NCBI GenBank assembly: GCA_021399435.1
Contig: JAJTUP010000119.1
Coordinates: 1-64,000 of the forward strand
Source of the DNA: Diaporthe sp. PMI_573
Taxonomy: Eukaryota > Ascomycota > Sordariomycetes > Diaporthales > Diaporthaceae
DNA length: 64,000 nt
Direction of reading: 5' to 3'
The notes below the pieces were generated by a model, which searched no databases, had not been told where the DNA came from, and saw nothing but the letters and a program-made list of their open reading frames with translations. Both the position numbers and the translations under genes were made by a program. This document shows, piece by piece, positions 32,931-43,657 of the stretch (position 1 is the stretch's first letter; each line of letters opens with the position of its first letter).

Positions 32931-35757
32931 CAGAGCAGGCCATCGGTCGATCGGATGGCCAAATCCCATCCGATTCCGATATCGATTTGAAATCGATCGA
33001 ATAGACTGAAGCCCATCCGATTCCGAATCGGATTGGTCTATATCGGATCGGATCCGATCCGATTTGCCTATATCCGATTCGGAATCGGATATCAGATCTG
33101 CTAAATCGGATGGGGTGCGTATTTGAGGCTATTCCCAGTTATATTAGCTACGTTGTGCCCATCTAGTTAATTCCCGTGCAATATCACTTTGTAACGCCGT
33201 GCTAGATGCCCGATCTAGCAATTCAAGTGGCAATTCAGCCTTGTAGACGCCTGCTTTGCTCCAAGACCTAATACACTGGCTGGCGCCAATAACGTGCCGC
33301 TGAAGACAAGATCTCCGTGCTGACACCATCTGCCCGACGCTACTAAACTGACGCTCAGTTTCTGCTGCTGCTGAAGGTATCGTGAGGAAGTCAACTGCCA
33401 TATAAGACAGCTTGGGGAATCGTTTTGTGCCAATATCCCGCCACCACGCGATTGGGTCGTTTAGGTACGCCTTTGAGTTGACTACTGGCTCAACAAGGTA
33501 TGTATCTAGCTCGTCTTGTTGTATATCCTCTCGTTGTATGGGCTCAGGGTCCTTGCCTTTGCTGCCCCTTCTCCTCTTGTTTGCTAGCCGTGTATCTTGT
33601 GAATTAGGAACCTCGTCGTCGGCGTCGTTCGCGAAGAAGCGTTTGCGGCGTTGCAGCATGTCGAGGACTGGTTGTTGTTCGACCTCAGTCTGGGGGTTAA
33701 AGTCAGGTCGCGGTCTACTAGAGGATTAGTTAAGCAAAGACTATTAATATATGTATAACTCACTTATTTTTATAGTCCTCCTCCCAAAAGGCGCACGCGG
33801 CGGCTTCAACTAATTCGTCAGATACGTCAGATACGTCAGAATTGTTGTACTCAGTATCAACAAAAGGATCAGTATCTAAAGCATCATCATCCTCATCCTC
33901 ACTAGCCGAATCCTGTTGCGCAAGGTCCTCCTCAGGGTTGATGGCAACTTCGTCAAAGGCACGTTCTAGAGCCTCGTTTTCCTCGTCCTCGTCAGCGAAG
34001 CTGTCTTGAAGCCAGTTTCGGAGGACCTGGTCAAGCGGCAGGCGCTTACAACCCTCACCATACATCAAGGCGCGGGTACAGAGCTGCAAAACGTGCGGAC
34101 CACAGCTAATCTGCCTCTCCTCAGCGTCGAGCCCGAGTGCTTCGCCAATCTTGGCCATCGTTGTCCTATTCTTAGACTCGTTATCCAAGGTACAGTAGCC
34201 CACGCAATCTTGAATCTCAAAAAAGCGGATTATGGCTAAGATTTCCTCAGCAATATCAGAACCTCTGTGGCGCTTCATCAAAGGTGGCAAACCTAACAAG
34301 ATGGTCCATCTGTTGAAGTCTTTGTCGATGAAATTGGCAGTCAACCCTACGAATGACGTGAATCTCCTCGAGGTCCAGCCGTCAAACGTTAGATGGATCA
34401 AGCCGCGCGCGCTTCGAAGGAAAGCTCTGATCTTGGGTAGGGCGCGGTGATATTCACGCAAAAGGAGGCGAACAAGGGTTTTCGAGTGTGGTAGGTCCTT
34501 CTCCTCAAGCACGGGGTTGTTATACAGCTGTTGACGGCGCCAACGAGTATCATTCACGATATTGAATGACAGATTCGAGCAGACAAGCCAGTCAAGTATC
34601 AATAAGTCGTTCACCGGCTTCTTGAAGCGTATTATTAACTGCCCGTGGACTGCTTGTTGCGCCGGTTTCGAAAAGTCGATCATGGAGTTGAGGGTCCTCT
34701 GCGAGGGTACAGGCGTAGACTCGGCTTCATTAATCTGCACAGCATTCTAGGCGTCAGCTTATGAACCCTCATCTATTTTGTCACATACCTTAGGGTCTAT
34801 AACGCCATGGCTATCCTTTAGATGCTTCTCGATGGACCTGCTAGTTGTAGCCACGAATTTGGTATCCTTCGCAGGTTTCTTTGCAAGAAAACAAGACTCG
34901 CACACCCAGATCTGATCTTGGTTTTTAGGCCGAGAACAATCTCTGAGTCTGAAGCCATATCGCCACCACCATTTGCGTTCTTTTGTTGGGTTATGGTAGT
35001 TGGCAAGCCCTGGGTAAGCTGCCCAGCGTTCCTCAGTCCAAACGGAGTAATCAGGGTAGCCCACGATCTCGGTATCTTGTGGCGTGGAGGAAACGAGGGA
35101 CGAGGGCGTAGGTGAGTCCATTTTTGGCGCCCGCGAGGTCGAAAAAGAAACAATTCTTCGAGTACTAAAGTAATGTAGGTATGAATAGGTAAAGATTCTA
35201 CGCGTTCCTCGCTTAGTAATATACCTGGAACGGCCCTAACCAGGGCCTCTAGCGCCTTTAGTTGATGTCGGAAGTCTCTGGGGGCAAGGGGTTGCATGAG
35301 GGCAGATCAGGATCTGAACATTCTGTGCTATGTTGCGATGCCTAACTACATTGTGATTCCAGTGCGTCTAGCCACCCATCTTGTAACCTGACCTGCCAAT
35401 CCCTCATGGATCTCGATGCACGCTGGCCTGAGCGAGGCTCAGCCCTGACTTGGGCGCCGTATGGGCCTGAGCGGTGCTGCGGTGCCTTTCGCCGATACTA
35501 CGGTGCCCTTCACCGGGCCCCCGACGGGCCCGAAGTGCTGCCTTCCAACAGTTGATGAGGGTCGCGATAACCTCACATCCGAATCGGTCAGATCCGATAT
35601 CGATCGGATGGCCTCAAAATATATCGGATATCGATCGGATGGATGAGCCATCCGATCCGAATCTTAATCGGATGGCTGGCAAAAAATCCCATCGATCATC
35701 TATCGGATCGGATATCCGATTCGGTCAGATCGGATAGCCGACCGATGGCCTGCTCTG
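32931..35757 (-). mobile_element. hAT transposon 4 with perfect ends and target duplication
   Basis: A complete insertion. The 19-bp terminal inverted repeat CAGAGCAGGCCATCGGTCG is at 32931-32949 and, inverted, at 35739-35757 with no mismatch. The 8-bp duplication GGTCCGCG flanks both ends. The inner 180 bp at each end are crowded with ATCGGAT / ATCCGAT motifs in both orientations (32950-33115 and 35575-35735), the classic look of hAT subterminal transposase-binding sites. The element carries a three-exon transposase gene on the minus strand. Confidence 0.95.
33144..35121 (-). CDS. hAT transposase of element 4, 629 aa, internally shortened
   Basis: Exons 35121-34789, 34746-33764 and 33717-33144. 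Introns 34747-34788 (GTATGT...GCCTAG, 42 bp) and 33718-33763 (GTGAGT...CTCTAG, 46 bp) keep phase. Exon 1 holds a BED-type finger (WVCESCFLAKK ... HLKDSHGV). Exon 2 has LIHLTFDGWTSRR (first Asp), YCTLDNESKNRTTM (second Asp) and CGPHVLQLCTRALMYG. Exon 3 has YMAVDFLTIPSAAAETERQFSS, the dimerisation region with the catalytic Glu. Compared with the transposase of element 1, about 200 residues are missing between the CxxH-type block and ELVEAAACAFWEEDY: there is no KLHNIV, DTRW or EYY segment, and an acidic linker sits there. The frame is intact. This could be a shortened inactive copy or a natural variant. Confidence 0.88.
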
Positions 35758-35765
35758 GGTCCGCG
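35758..35765. repeat. 8-bp target site duplication, right copy
   Basis: GGTCCGCG, identical to 32923-32930, directly after the right terminus of hAT element 4. Confidence 0.95.
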
Positions 35766-35955
35766 GAGATCAACAAGCGCGAGGACAAACACAAGAAACC
35801 TACGCAGCAACTCTCGCGGGACGGTCATTCCAAACACTAACCGCCATTGCCAACAAATTTGATCTCGAGCTAATCCAATACGACGTTGTCAATGCGTTCG
35901 TGTACGCTCCTATCGATCAAGACATCTTCATGAGAATGCCTCGAAACTATTAGAG
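35766..35955 (+). pseudogene. Ty1/copia reverse transcriptase, 3' piece
   Basis: Continues the copia reverse transcriptase frame after the hAT: QTLTAIANKFDLELIQYDVV, then NAFVYAPIDQDIFMRMPRNY, including the first catalytic Asp of the palm (YDVVNAF). Skipping the hAT and one duplication copy restores the frame exactly. The fragment ends in a stop at about 35952 and abuts a pogo relic. Confidence 0.88.
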
Positions 35956-35959
35956 TGTT

Positions 35960-36294
35960 ATTAGAGTGTTGAGTGTATATCTGCTATGGGTAAGTCCCTT
36001 ATTCCTCTTATCATTTTTAAAGGTCTTAGTGTATAACAACAGTGGTTTCCCGTTGCCCTCAAAGATTATAATGGTTGGTAATTTACTGCCACGAAGAAGT
36101 GGTGGATGGAGGAAAAGATCGCCATTGACTGGCTAAGGAGAGTATTTATCCCTCTGACGGCCCCAGAAGACCCTAAAGAACGATGCCTTCTCGTAATCAA
36201 TAGGCACCACACGTACACAAAAGAGATGCAAGAAAGATGTGGGAATATAAGGCTGAATTTTACATTTGAGGTTTCAAGAGGCGCAGATATATAG
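35960..36294 (+). pseudogene. pogo/Fot1-type DDE transposase relic
   Basis: One frame gives ECISAMGKSLIPLIIFKG, a TAA, QQWFPVALKDYNGW, a second TAA, FTATKKWWMEEKIAIDWLRRV and FIPLTAPEDPKERCLLVIN. This is the DDE_1 catalytic core of pogo-family transposases. Both stops fall where relatives usually have glutamine, consistent with CAA-to-TAA changes. The second catalytic Asp in LLxxDGHxSH is Asn here (LLVINRHH). The gene is dead. Confidence 0.78.
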
Positions 36295-36297
36295 ACA

Positions 36298-37380
36298 TTA
36301 TTGGTGATAACCTTGCCCGTACCATGGCGGGTAATTCACTGTCTGTAGGATACGGGCTATCTCAACGTCGTTGAAGAGCTCCCCGTCTCCTTCCGTAGGA
36401 GCGGTATAAACCAACTTCAGGGATACTGATGCTGTTTTGGAGACGATTAACTCCATCATAGGAATGAGAAGATGATACATGGTCAGCAGTATGGCCTAGA
36501 GAGATTGAAATGGCCGGCATTGATAGGTGCTGGCGGGTCTTGGCAGGCCCCCCTGCAACGTCGTGCTATAGACCTCTTCATACCAGATGAGGCTAAACGC
36601 GCCAATGGCAACGCAAGGCGCAGCAGCAGCAGGTATCGCCTGGCTACATGCCAGAATTCTCAAGACTGATTCTCAACGTAAAGAGGCTTCCGTTTATGAT
36701 TGTGGTCGGGGCTTGAGTGGCAAGAAAGGCCGATATGTCGTATAAAGATGTGAGAAAAGAAAAGAATTGATTCACGTTCCAGCGGAATCGGAAAGGGAGT
36801 AAAGAAGCATAGACTGGGTATGGAAACTTGAGATAAAGGCAATCGGGCTAACACAGACTATAGAATGTAGATCAGGAATGCGGTCCACAGGGTCCATGAC
36901 AGAAATGTTGTCCTTGGGGCAGGAATGTTTTGCCGCTAGGTCACTAGGTGTCGAAAGCGATTATCAGCCATTGAGGAATAGCTGTGTAATCTCTTGTCGA
37001 CTGACAATAGAGCCCTATTAGCTGGCAAACGCTCTAGCAGAACCATCAGCACCCTCGATCTTGACACTTATTTTTAATGCCGGCGAGGATACCATAACTT
37101 CGATGATTCGAGTAAACTCCCCTAGTGCGGAAGAGTCTCAAGCTATAATAAAGCCAGATTTTCAAATGAAAGTCTTTTGGAGTCCTCTATGTCTAGCCGC
37201 TCGATGCTCTCTCGATTAACCTGCTTTGCTTTCTTATACTGCCTCTGGGTATAGAGCTGTATCGAAAGCTTTTGCCTTATCGTCTAGGCTAGCCATGTTA
37301 TTTTGTACGCAAAGACTATGAGGGAATTAATATACACACAATATACATGGGGATAAGGAGAAAGTGATTTATATAAATGT
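36298..37380. other. Gene-poor stretch
   Basis: Small open frames (for example a 60-codon minus-strand frame at 36298-36480) without recognised domains. No supported gene. Confidence 0.45.
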
Positions 37381-37384
37381 TTGC

Positions 37385-37712
37385 AGATTATAAGTTTATC
37401 ATCTCCCAAAAGTTAGCGGACATCATCGAACCACGCTCAAATTGTGAAGCCAGGTCGTTCACAAGGGGGGCATTCAAGGCGTTCAACACCTTGCTTTGGG
37501 CCAGGCTGGTTTTCACCAACGTGCGGGAAATCCCGGCGTCGGGCTTCCGGTTTTGGACTTGCCGCTTAATGTCGTCCAGAGCCTGCGTCCTTTTCCACTC
37601 CGTGCGGACCCTTGTGAGTTTGAGCTGCCTCATCTTCTCCCAGAGCGCTTTCCGATTTCTGCTGACTTTTGAGTGTTCCGGTGTCTCTGCGGTTGCAGCA
37701 CATTGATGGGAA
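37385..37712 (-). pseudogene. Unidentified helical C-terminal fragment
   Basis: A frame of about 105 codons with charged helix character (HSKVSRNRKALWEKMRQLKL, ALDDIKRQVQNRKPDAGISR, NAPLVNDLASQFERGS). It resembles the end of a larger protein, perhaps transposon-encoded. No start codon suits it, and the upstream frame is closed. The family is not recognised. Confidence 0.3.
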
Positions 37713-37749
37713 TGGAGACTGCGTCAATGTTGAGAACGATGAGGACATC

Positions 37750-38748
37750 CAAAATCCTTTTTTAGACCGTCTCGATTTTGCCAGCGATTGGGGTCATATA
37801 GATGAACAGATGGACCTTTTCGCTATATATACCATTTAAATACAAAACCCTCCTCTGACTCTCTTCCCAAACTTTGTGTCAAGAGAAGCCACCTTGTTTT
37901 GTTCCTTCTTTAGTCAACATTGTTGCAACTAAGTAGTATAGTATGTTAAAGCTCTGGCTATACAGCGATCCGATGATAACCGAAAACAGATATCGAGCTG
38001 AAGCAGCAGGAGACCCCACCTCCTGGACAGCGGCATCCTGGCCAAACTTAGCAGCAACATACTAGCACCGGCTTGTCAGAACAAAGGATCCTCACTAGCC
38101 TCCTCGTCTTCCTATTGGTCAGATCAGGGTAGGGGTTTTCCCGGTAGGCTGTTCCGCGGGCAGAAAAAAGGTTCTTCGTGGGCACCGGCAGTTTTCGCTA
38201 CGCGTGTCTTCCTACGCGAAGGCAAGCCATAGCTCTGGACCATTGAGCTAACGAGCCCTAATTTGTACAAACACGAAGGTAAGTGCAAAAAGATCAACGT
38301 AGCCTTTCAAATCCCAACCCTAGGTACTACCAGCAGCAGAGTCACAGACGGAGGGCGAGAGGGGCTATAGGCAAGAGAGGACCTCTCTCGCCCAAATCCA
38401 TACTTTGCAAAAATGAATACCTTCGCCTTCTTTACAAGTCTGATTATACTTGGGTCTTTGCACTATATATTTAAGGATAATGGTATTCCAGTCCTTGTTT
38501 CCTTCAACTTTACAGCAGGTACTCGCTAGATACGGGATAAGCAGTATACCCGCTGACCTTGTCTCCCTACGCCTTACTCTACAAGTTGTCGGTTTTAACG
38601 AGTTATTGCGAACTAGTCCTTGATTATGACGATCTTATCCTGCGTTTCTTTACTACCCTCGCTCACTGGAGAGGAGACTAAACTTCTTAGCCGGGGCCCC
38701 GGATATATAAAGTAATTGAATCTTCCTAGGAAGTAGTCAGTATTGCCC
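37750..38748. other. Gene-poor stretch
   Basis: Nothing supported. A minus-strand stretch at 38231-38258 reads like a tRNA D-arm, but no T-arm follows. Confidence 0.4.
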
Positions 38749-39117
38749 TTATAGTTGATATACCACAAAATGGGGTATAACCTTACACTGATCGTGGGGG
38801 TTGTCAATTCCGTGGTTGGGACACGGGGCGAGGTGTAATATCTCCTGAAGGAGTATGCCGCCAGCTTGTCCCGCCTTTGTGACATCAGACTGGCCGCAAT
38901 CCTGTCTAGCAAGATATTTAGGACAATGCACCACAACTTGGTCTATACATGCTCCTTTGCAAGCGTAGCATTGCTTCTTCAAAGTACACATAATGTTGAG
39001 GCTGTCTATGTTCCCAGACGTTGGTGTTGCTGAACCTCTATTGCGTCTGCTCCTGGGATTGAGCTTAAAGGATTGGACTGACACGGATTTGCGTGTTGTA
39101 TGTTGTGCGCGCGGCAT
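38749..39117 (-). CDS. Small Cys-rich ORF, uncertain
   Basis: From ATG 39117 a 122-residue frame: basic N terminus MPRAQHTTRKSVSV, then MCTLKKQCYACKGACIDQVV, VHCPKYLARQDCGQ and PCPNHGIDNPHDQC. Eight or nine cysteines in 70 residues could fit a small zinc-binding or disulphide-rich protein, but there is no signal peptide and no family match I recognise. The surrounding DNA is repeat-like, so this may be chance. Confidence 0.25.
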   Translation of the reverse strand: MPRAQHTTRKSVSVQSFKLNPRSRRNRGSATPTSGNIDSLNIMCTLKKQCYACKGACIDQVVVHCPKYLARQDCGQSDVTKAGQAGGILLQEILHLAPCPNHGIDNPHDQCKVIPHFVVYQL

Positions 39118-39249
39118 CAACCGGGAGCGAGTGATGTAATATATACAGTGCAACTTTACCGAGACCGATTCGATGCACGCCTCTTTCGGCCAACACAAGC
39201 TCCAAGAAAGCCCTCCAAGTAAGCCTGCAGAGTGACACTACAGCCAGCA

Positions 39250-41100
39250 TCTAAGCACACAGCTGTTAACTTTAATAAACCTCAAAATGGTCAAAGGATT
39301 TGGTCCACAGTCTTCTACAAGAAGATTGCCATTCACGTATGCCGCCATACATTCATGAGCTATGATTATGTTACCGTATTGCTTGGTGAGACCGCCACTA
39401 TTAGCTGTAATTCAACTGAGGAAGGATAGAACCGTTGGTGTAGGTGGTAACGTTAATAAAGAATGCTGCCCTTTTTCAAATCGATTGGCTCAGGGTGATA
39501 TTGTCGCTTGTTACACCTGAAGAATACGATCTCGAGTATAGAATTTTGCTTGAGGAGGGTAATGCTGAATCGGACTATAGAATGAACTGGATGGCTTGCC
39601 TACAATCTATTACACGCTTGCTTTTAGTTGTCTAAGCATTTTACTGTGGCACATGTTCGCCACGGGAATTCGCAAATATAATAACATTATAGCCATACTC
39701 CACAGCTTCAAAGCTATGACACTTGAAACGCACTATGTTGGGTGGTGCGAGGCGGAAAACGGCGCGCTCTGATTGGCCGTAGGACTGCTTCGTCAAGAAT
39801 TTGTTTATACCATCCGTTTTTTAGGCCCAAATATCTGTTCTCTTTCAATTTATCCTCAATCAACCCGTCTAAAGTCAGTTTCATGGCCGCTTTGAAAAGG
39901 ACTGGGCTGTAGGCTTTCTCCTTGGTGCTGAGTCATCGGTCAGGGCTTGGTAGTACTTGTGGTGCCTACATCCAGTGTAGTCTTTTCAAAAGTACGTTTC
40001 GAAAGTACTGTGCGTAACACAATACTAATAAGTACGGTACCATTATTGGAACTAAAATAGGGAAATGGCTCCGCCGCTTCATCTATAAGAGCTGTTGAAA
40101 TAGCTTGCTCTAGGATAGGTCGTTCTACTGTATGAAATGACTTCAAGTAAAGAAAAGACATTGATTTTTCAAACTCAGCGCCCGCGATAACCTGACCTGC
40201 TCAATTATTTGAATGTTACACAACAATGTCTTCACAAACACCGCTACAACAAAGAAAGGCCATTCATACGCTCATAAAGTCACCAAAATAAAGAAACAGA
40301 TCTTCCATCTATCCCTGGAACTTAGATTGCGAAAGTCGTTACCATTGCCTAAGAAGCTTCTGGCTCTATATCCTGACTATGTTACCAAAGACCACGTGGA
40401 CATGTCGCCTAAGAACTTTACTCTCACGAAGGAAGGGCAGCGGAATATATCGTTATATTCAGACGCGTGTTTACCACCCTTTCGATATCCACAGAATGGG
40501 GGAGACAAGCAACTGCCCGCTATGTGGGAGCTGTTTCCTCATTGGCGCCGGCCTAGAAACATTGTCGACCGGCACTACCACGCTGTCAACACCGATCGGA
40601 GAGATGGTCTTCTACGTTGTTAACACTATTACCCTTTTCTTGATGTGTGTCTAGGACATGAATAAGCACATGATATTCTTTCGGAATACTACGAACGAGA
40701 TCGCTCGGCAGGTAGGTGGTTACGAAGAGACATTCCCAGTCGTGTGGAAGTGGGGACATCCGTGGTTAACCTTCTTACCCAGCTTAGGCTCTCTCTCGAG
40801 TAGTTCTTTGAGTATAGTCAGAGATGCGCCGCCGAAGAATGTGGTCCGGTCGTGATTCCGAATCCCACTGAAGAGGTGGTCATAATCGAGGTCTTTGCAG
40901 CGGAGCGAGTGCAGGGCCTGACTTCCAATGGACAGTACGATTGATTGTATTGTTGCTAAGTGCAAGAAGGTTGTAGGAACTCTTATTACATTTGTCAATG
41001 AAATTTAGCGTTGACTTTGATCACAGAAAAAAGCCAATTCCATCAAATCCACTGAAACTCCCTGCTGGGCGAGTGTAGATCAGGCAGAAACTCGAAGCGT
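39250..41100. other. Gene-poor stretch with possible LTR piece
   Basis: Only short unrecognised frames. TGTTGGGTGGTGCGAGGCGG at about 39734 resembles the start of a copia-type LTR but no partner copy was found. Confidence 0.35.
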
Positions 41101-41104
41101 TTCC

Positions 41105-41330
41105 GGATACGGACGGGATTGCCGTGATTGATCAAAGCGGCGTTACCAGCGTTGGGTCCAGGACATAAACATCACGACGCAGCAGGCGGCAGCGATGAAT
41201 TACTGGGGCGGGGAAGCATACCAGTTCACAGTGACAGATGCGGCAAGAACTTCACCTTGTCATGGCCTGCCAGAGGACTATTTCTGCTTCTTACTATTGA
41301 GGATGCTTACACCCATTGAAGTCCAACATG
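41105..41330 (+). pseudogene. Unidentified coding-like fragment
   Basis: One frame reads RYQRWVQDINITTQQAAAMN, YWGGEAYQFTVTDAARTSPC, then GLPEDYFCFLLLRMLTPIEV to a stop, with natural protein composition but no start. The family is unknown; probably the end of a lost gene or element. Confidence 0.3.
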
Positions 41331-41799
41331 TACGGTGGTAGGAAGATATGTATTGAGTAGCGTACAGTATCGTACACATTATTGTACAGGACGATCGCCC
41401 TTAGATCTAGGCTTTTCCTCTCTGGCCTCCTGTGTTTAGGATACGAAGTAGCTGAGTGATATCTACGCTTAGAAGCCCACGGATTCTTTTCCCAGCCATT
41501 ACTACAATGACCTCGTCTTGTTTTTGTTTTTTTTGGTTTTTTTTTATATATATTGCGTCGCCGTTACGGTCGCCGTCGTCGGCTGCTAGTAAGCTCATCA
41601 GCTGTTAGATTTATGGGAGACAGCTGGTTGATAACTAGTCCTCCGCGCCCCTATCTGTGCTGCCTGAAACAAGGACGGGCTTCCGTTTGGTTCTCGAACC
41701 TGTCAGTGACCGCGACCAAAGTACATAAGCCCGCTGTTGGCTCCCTTTTCCCCCTCTCCTCGCTGGACACGGCACTGCTATTAAAGTCTTCTCTTCATC
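41331..41799. other. Promoter-side spacer with poly-T tract
   Basis: Contains long T runs at 41518-41545 and, just upstream of the next gene, a TATTAAAG box near 41779 followed by a CT-rich leader. Confidence 0.4.
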
Positions 41800-42598
41800 A
41801 TGCAACCTCTCATCAACCCAACCTCGGTCCCTCCTATCACCGCTCTACGAGAAAACCTGGATTACGGTGACCCTCAGCTACCAAGATGTCAAGCATTCTA
41901 CGAAAGCGCCCGGGTTTTCCGAATGACGTTTGTTAGTAGTCAAGGGTGGGAGGGCAGCTCACTGCATGACTGGAGAGCACATCAAACTGCGTTGGGTGAG
42001 ATGGTTCGATCCTATCTTGTAGTACATAGAAACGGAAGACTTTTCTGGCCTGACGACGATGTGTCAATTTGGTCCAACAAGTGGAAGTACTCGACTCACG
42101 GTGCCCGGTAACAACATCCAGCCACCCAAAAAAAATCTCTTCTCGAGCTGATTATTTTCAAGGATCGAAGAGATAATGAAGCAGCTTTTCTGGCGCTTGA
42201 ACATCCAGCAACATCGCAACATCAAATACAAGAAGAACAAAGGAATGGCTGGCGAGGTTGAGGTAACAGCTGGGAGACGCCTTGATCACATCGTCGTTGA
42301 TGAGGCCGCCAGTCTTGATGCTGCCCAAGCGCTTGTCGATCTAAAGTATGGGATCGTGCTCATCCTCTACTACCTGATTGTTCGTCTAACGAGAATTTTC
42401 AGGTCATCAATAGGCCCTAACCGCACTGCCTCACACGGCGTCAATACGACTGCCATCAGTTTCGCTTCGCATGGCGCTCCATTAGTAAACAACCTATACT
42501 CCATTCCCGCTTTTAGGGAATTAAACACTTTTTCTAACATGTGTCGGACAGGGTCCTCGTCAAGTTACTCCCAATACCAATATGGAAGAATCTGCTAG
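41800..42598 (+). CDS. Conserved-looking fungal protein of unknown function, 228 aa
   Basis: Three exons, 41800-42107, 42163-42345 and 42403-42598. Introns 42108-42162 (GTAACA...TTCAAG, 55 bp) and 42346-42402 (GTATGG...CTAACG...TTTCAG, 57 bp) both preserve frame. The second is a multiple of three without a stop, so intron retention would add 19 hydrophobic residues. ATG at 41800 follows a TATTAAAG box and a CT-rich leader. The first half has natural amphipathic character (CQAFYESARVFRMTFVSSQG, NGRLFWPDDDVSIWSNKW, IMKQLFWRLNIQQHRNIKYK) with a basic patch. The C-terminal third is low in charge and may be disordered. No signal peptide or catalytic motif is visible. Confidence 0.6.
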
Positions 42599-43322
42599 GC
42601 GGCTGAGGGGTAACGAGAGACCCTTGGCCCGTCTGATGCCGTTAAAACGGACCGGAAAACGGCTTGCTTGTCTAGGGACAAATCAGCTCACGATCCTGCT
42701 CCATTAGCGCTGCCAAATAGATACCGTACCCTTACCAACAGCAGGCCGCGGACAAAACCCTCGCGGTTGATAAGGAACAAGATGGTGTTGACTACCCCGG
42801 ATTACGCAGTGGATCGCCAAGGAGACACGGATTAAGCTCCAAACTGGCATTGAGGAGTGTGCGCTGATGACTCTGCCCCGCGGTCGAAGAGATCATCTGG
42901 GACGTGAAGGGCTGCCGGCGGAGGTGAGTGGGCCAATTGGATCATACTTGACACGGAATATGAGCCCTGGTCGGGCGCAACGCTTGCTCTCGCTGCAATT
43001 ATTCTTTCCGCCAGTACTAATGCTTCCATGGTTTTACGAGGCATATTTTGATCCAATCCGCGAGTATCAAAGGACACCTTCTCTTCCAGGACTATGAGAC
43101 GACTAAAGTTGTCGTCACTAACTCTGACCTCCTCGGGATACGGAAGGAGACTGAAAGATTTAGCCTTCTCTCTGAAGCCGCCGCAGGAGCTGATCATCAA
43201 CACTGCTGTGTCTTCCACTGCAATTGTTGCCGGATTATGTACATCTGTGATGGGCCAACATATCCAAGAACACAGTGGTTTGCGTTTTTTCCAAGAAGGG
43301 TTAATTAGCAACAGATAACTTT
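42599..43322. other. No supported gene; overlapping frames
   Basis: Frames are open on both strands at 42832-43389 (minus) and 43048-43318 (plus), but neither has a good start, splice sites or known motifs. Confidence 0.35.
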
Positions 43323-43544
43323 TCATTCCTCTCGGGTATGGTAGGAATGTGGTGGCATGCTGATAGGGATAATGTTGTGCTCTTTGCAATATTGCTTAAA
43401 CTCCGCTGATATATGGCTCTCGCGGCCGTCGCCTTGCCACCCTTTTCTATTATGGACTATGGTGGCCCTGCTAAAGGAGAAAGGACATAGCACACTGACG
43501 ATCCGGCTCAGAGCTAACAACTTTGGGTGGTGAACACACTCCAA
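43323..43544 (-). pseudogene. pogo/DDE_1 transposase fragment
   Basis: The minus-strand frame ends SHISAEFKQYCKEHNIIPIS MPPHSYH, matching the pogo-family block DGHxSHxTxEF...CxxxNIIPxxMPPHSSH between the second and third catalytic acids. The Gly-His of the DGH motif is Gly-Arg here. The frame then stops, and later DDE sequence is not recognisable. Confidence 0.65.
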
Positions 43545-43657
43545 TCTATATTAGGGTATTCTTGGCAGTGTCAACCGACGCTGTCCCAGATGATAGGGAT
43601 CAATGATAGTTTTGAAAGATGCCGCTCGATGTTGACGCAGTAGCCAAGCACATCTTG

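Noticed and set aside
38165..38258. Minus-strand tRNA-like sequence: GGCTCGTTAGCTCAATGGT with an A-box and D-arm look, followed about 90 nt later by a T run like a Pol III terminator
   Set aside because: No B box (GGTTCGANTCC-like) or T-arm and no pairing acceptor stem could be found. A tRNAscan-type covariance search would settle it.
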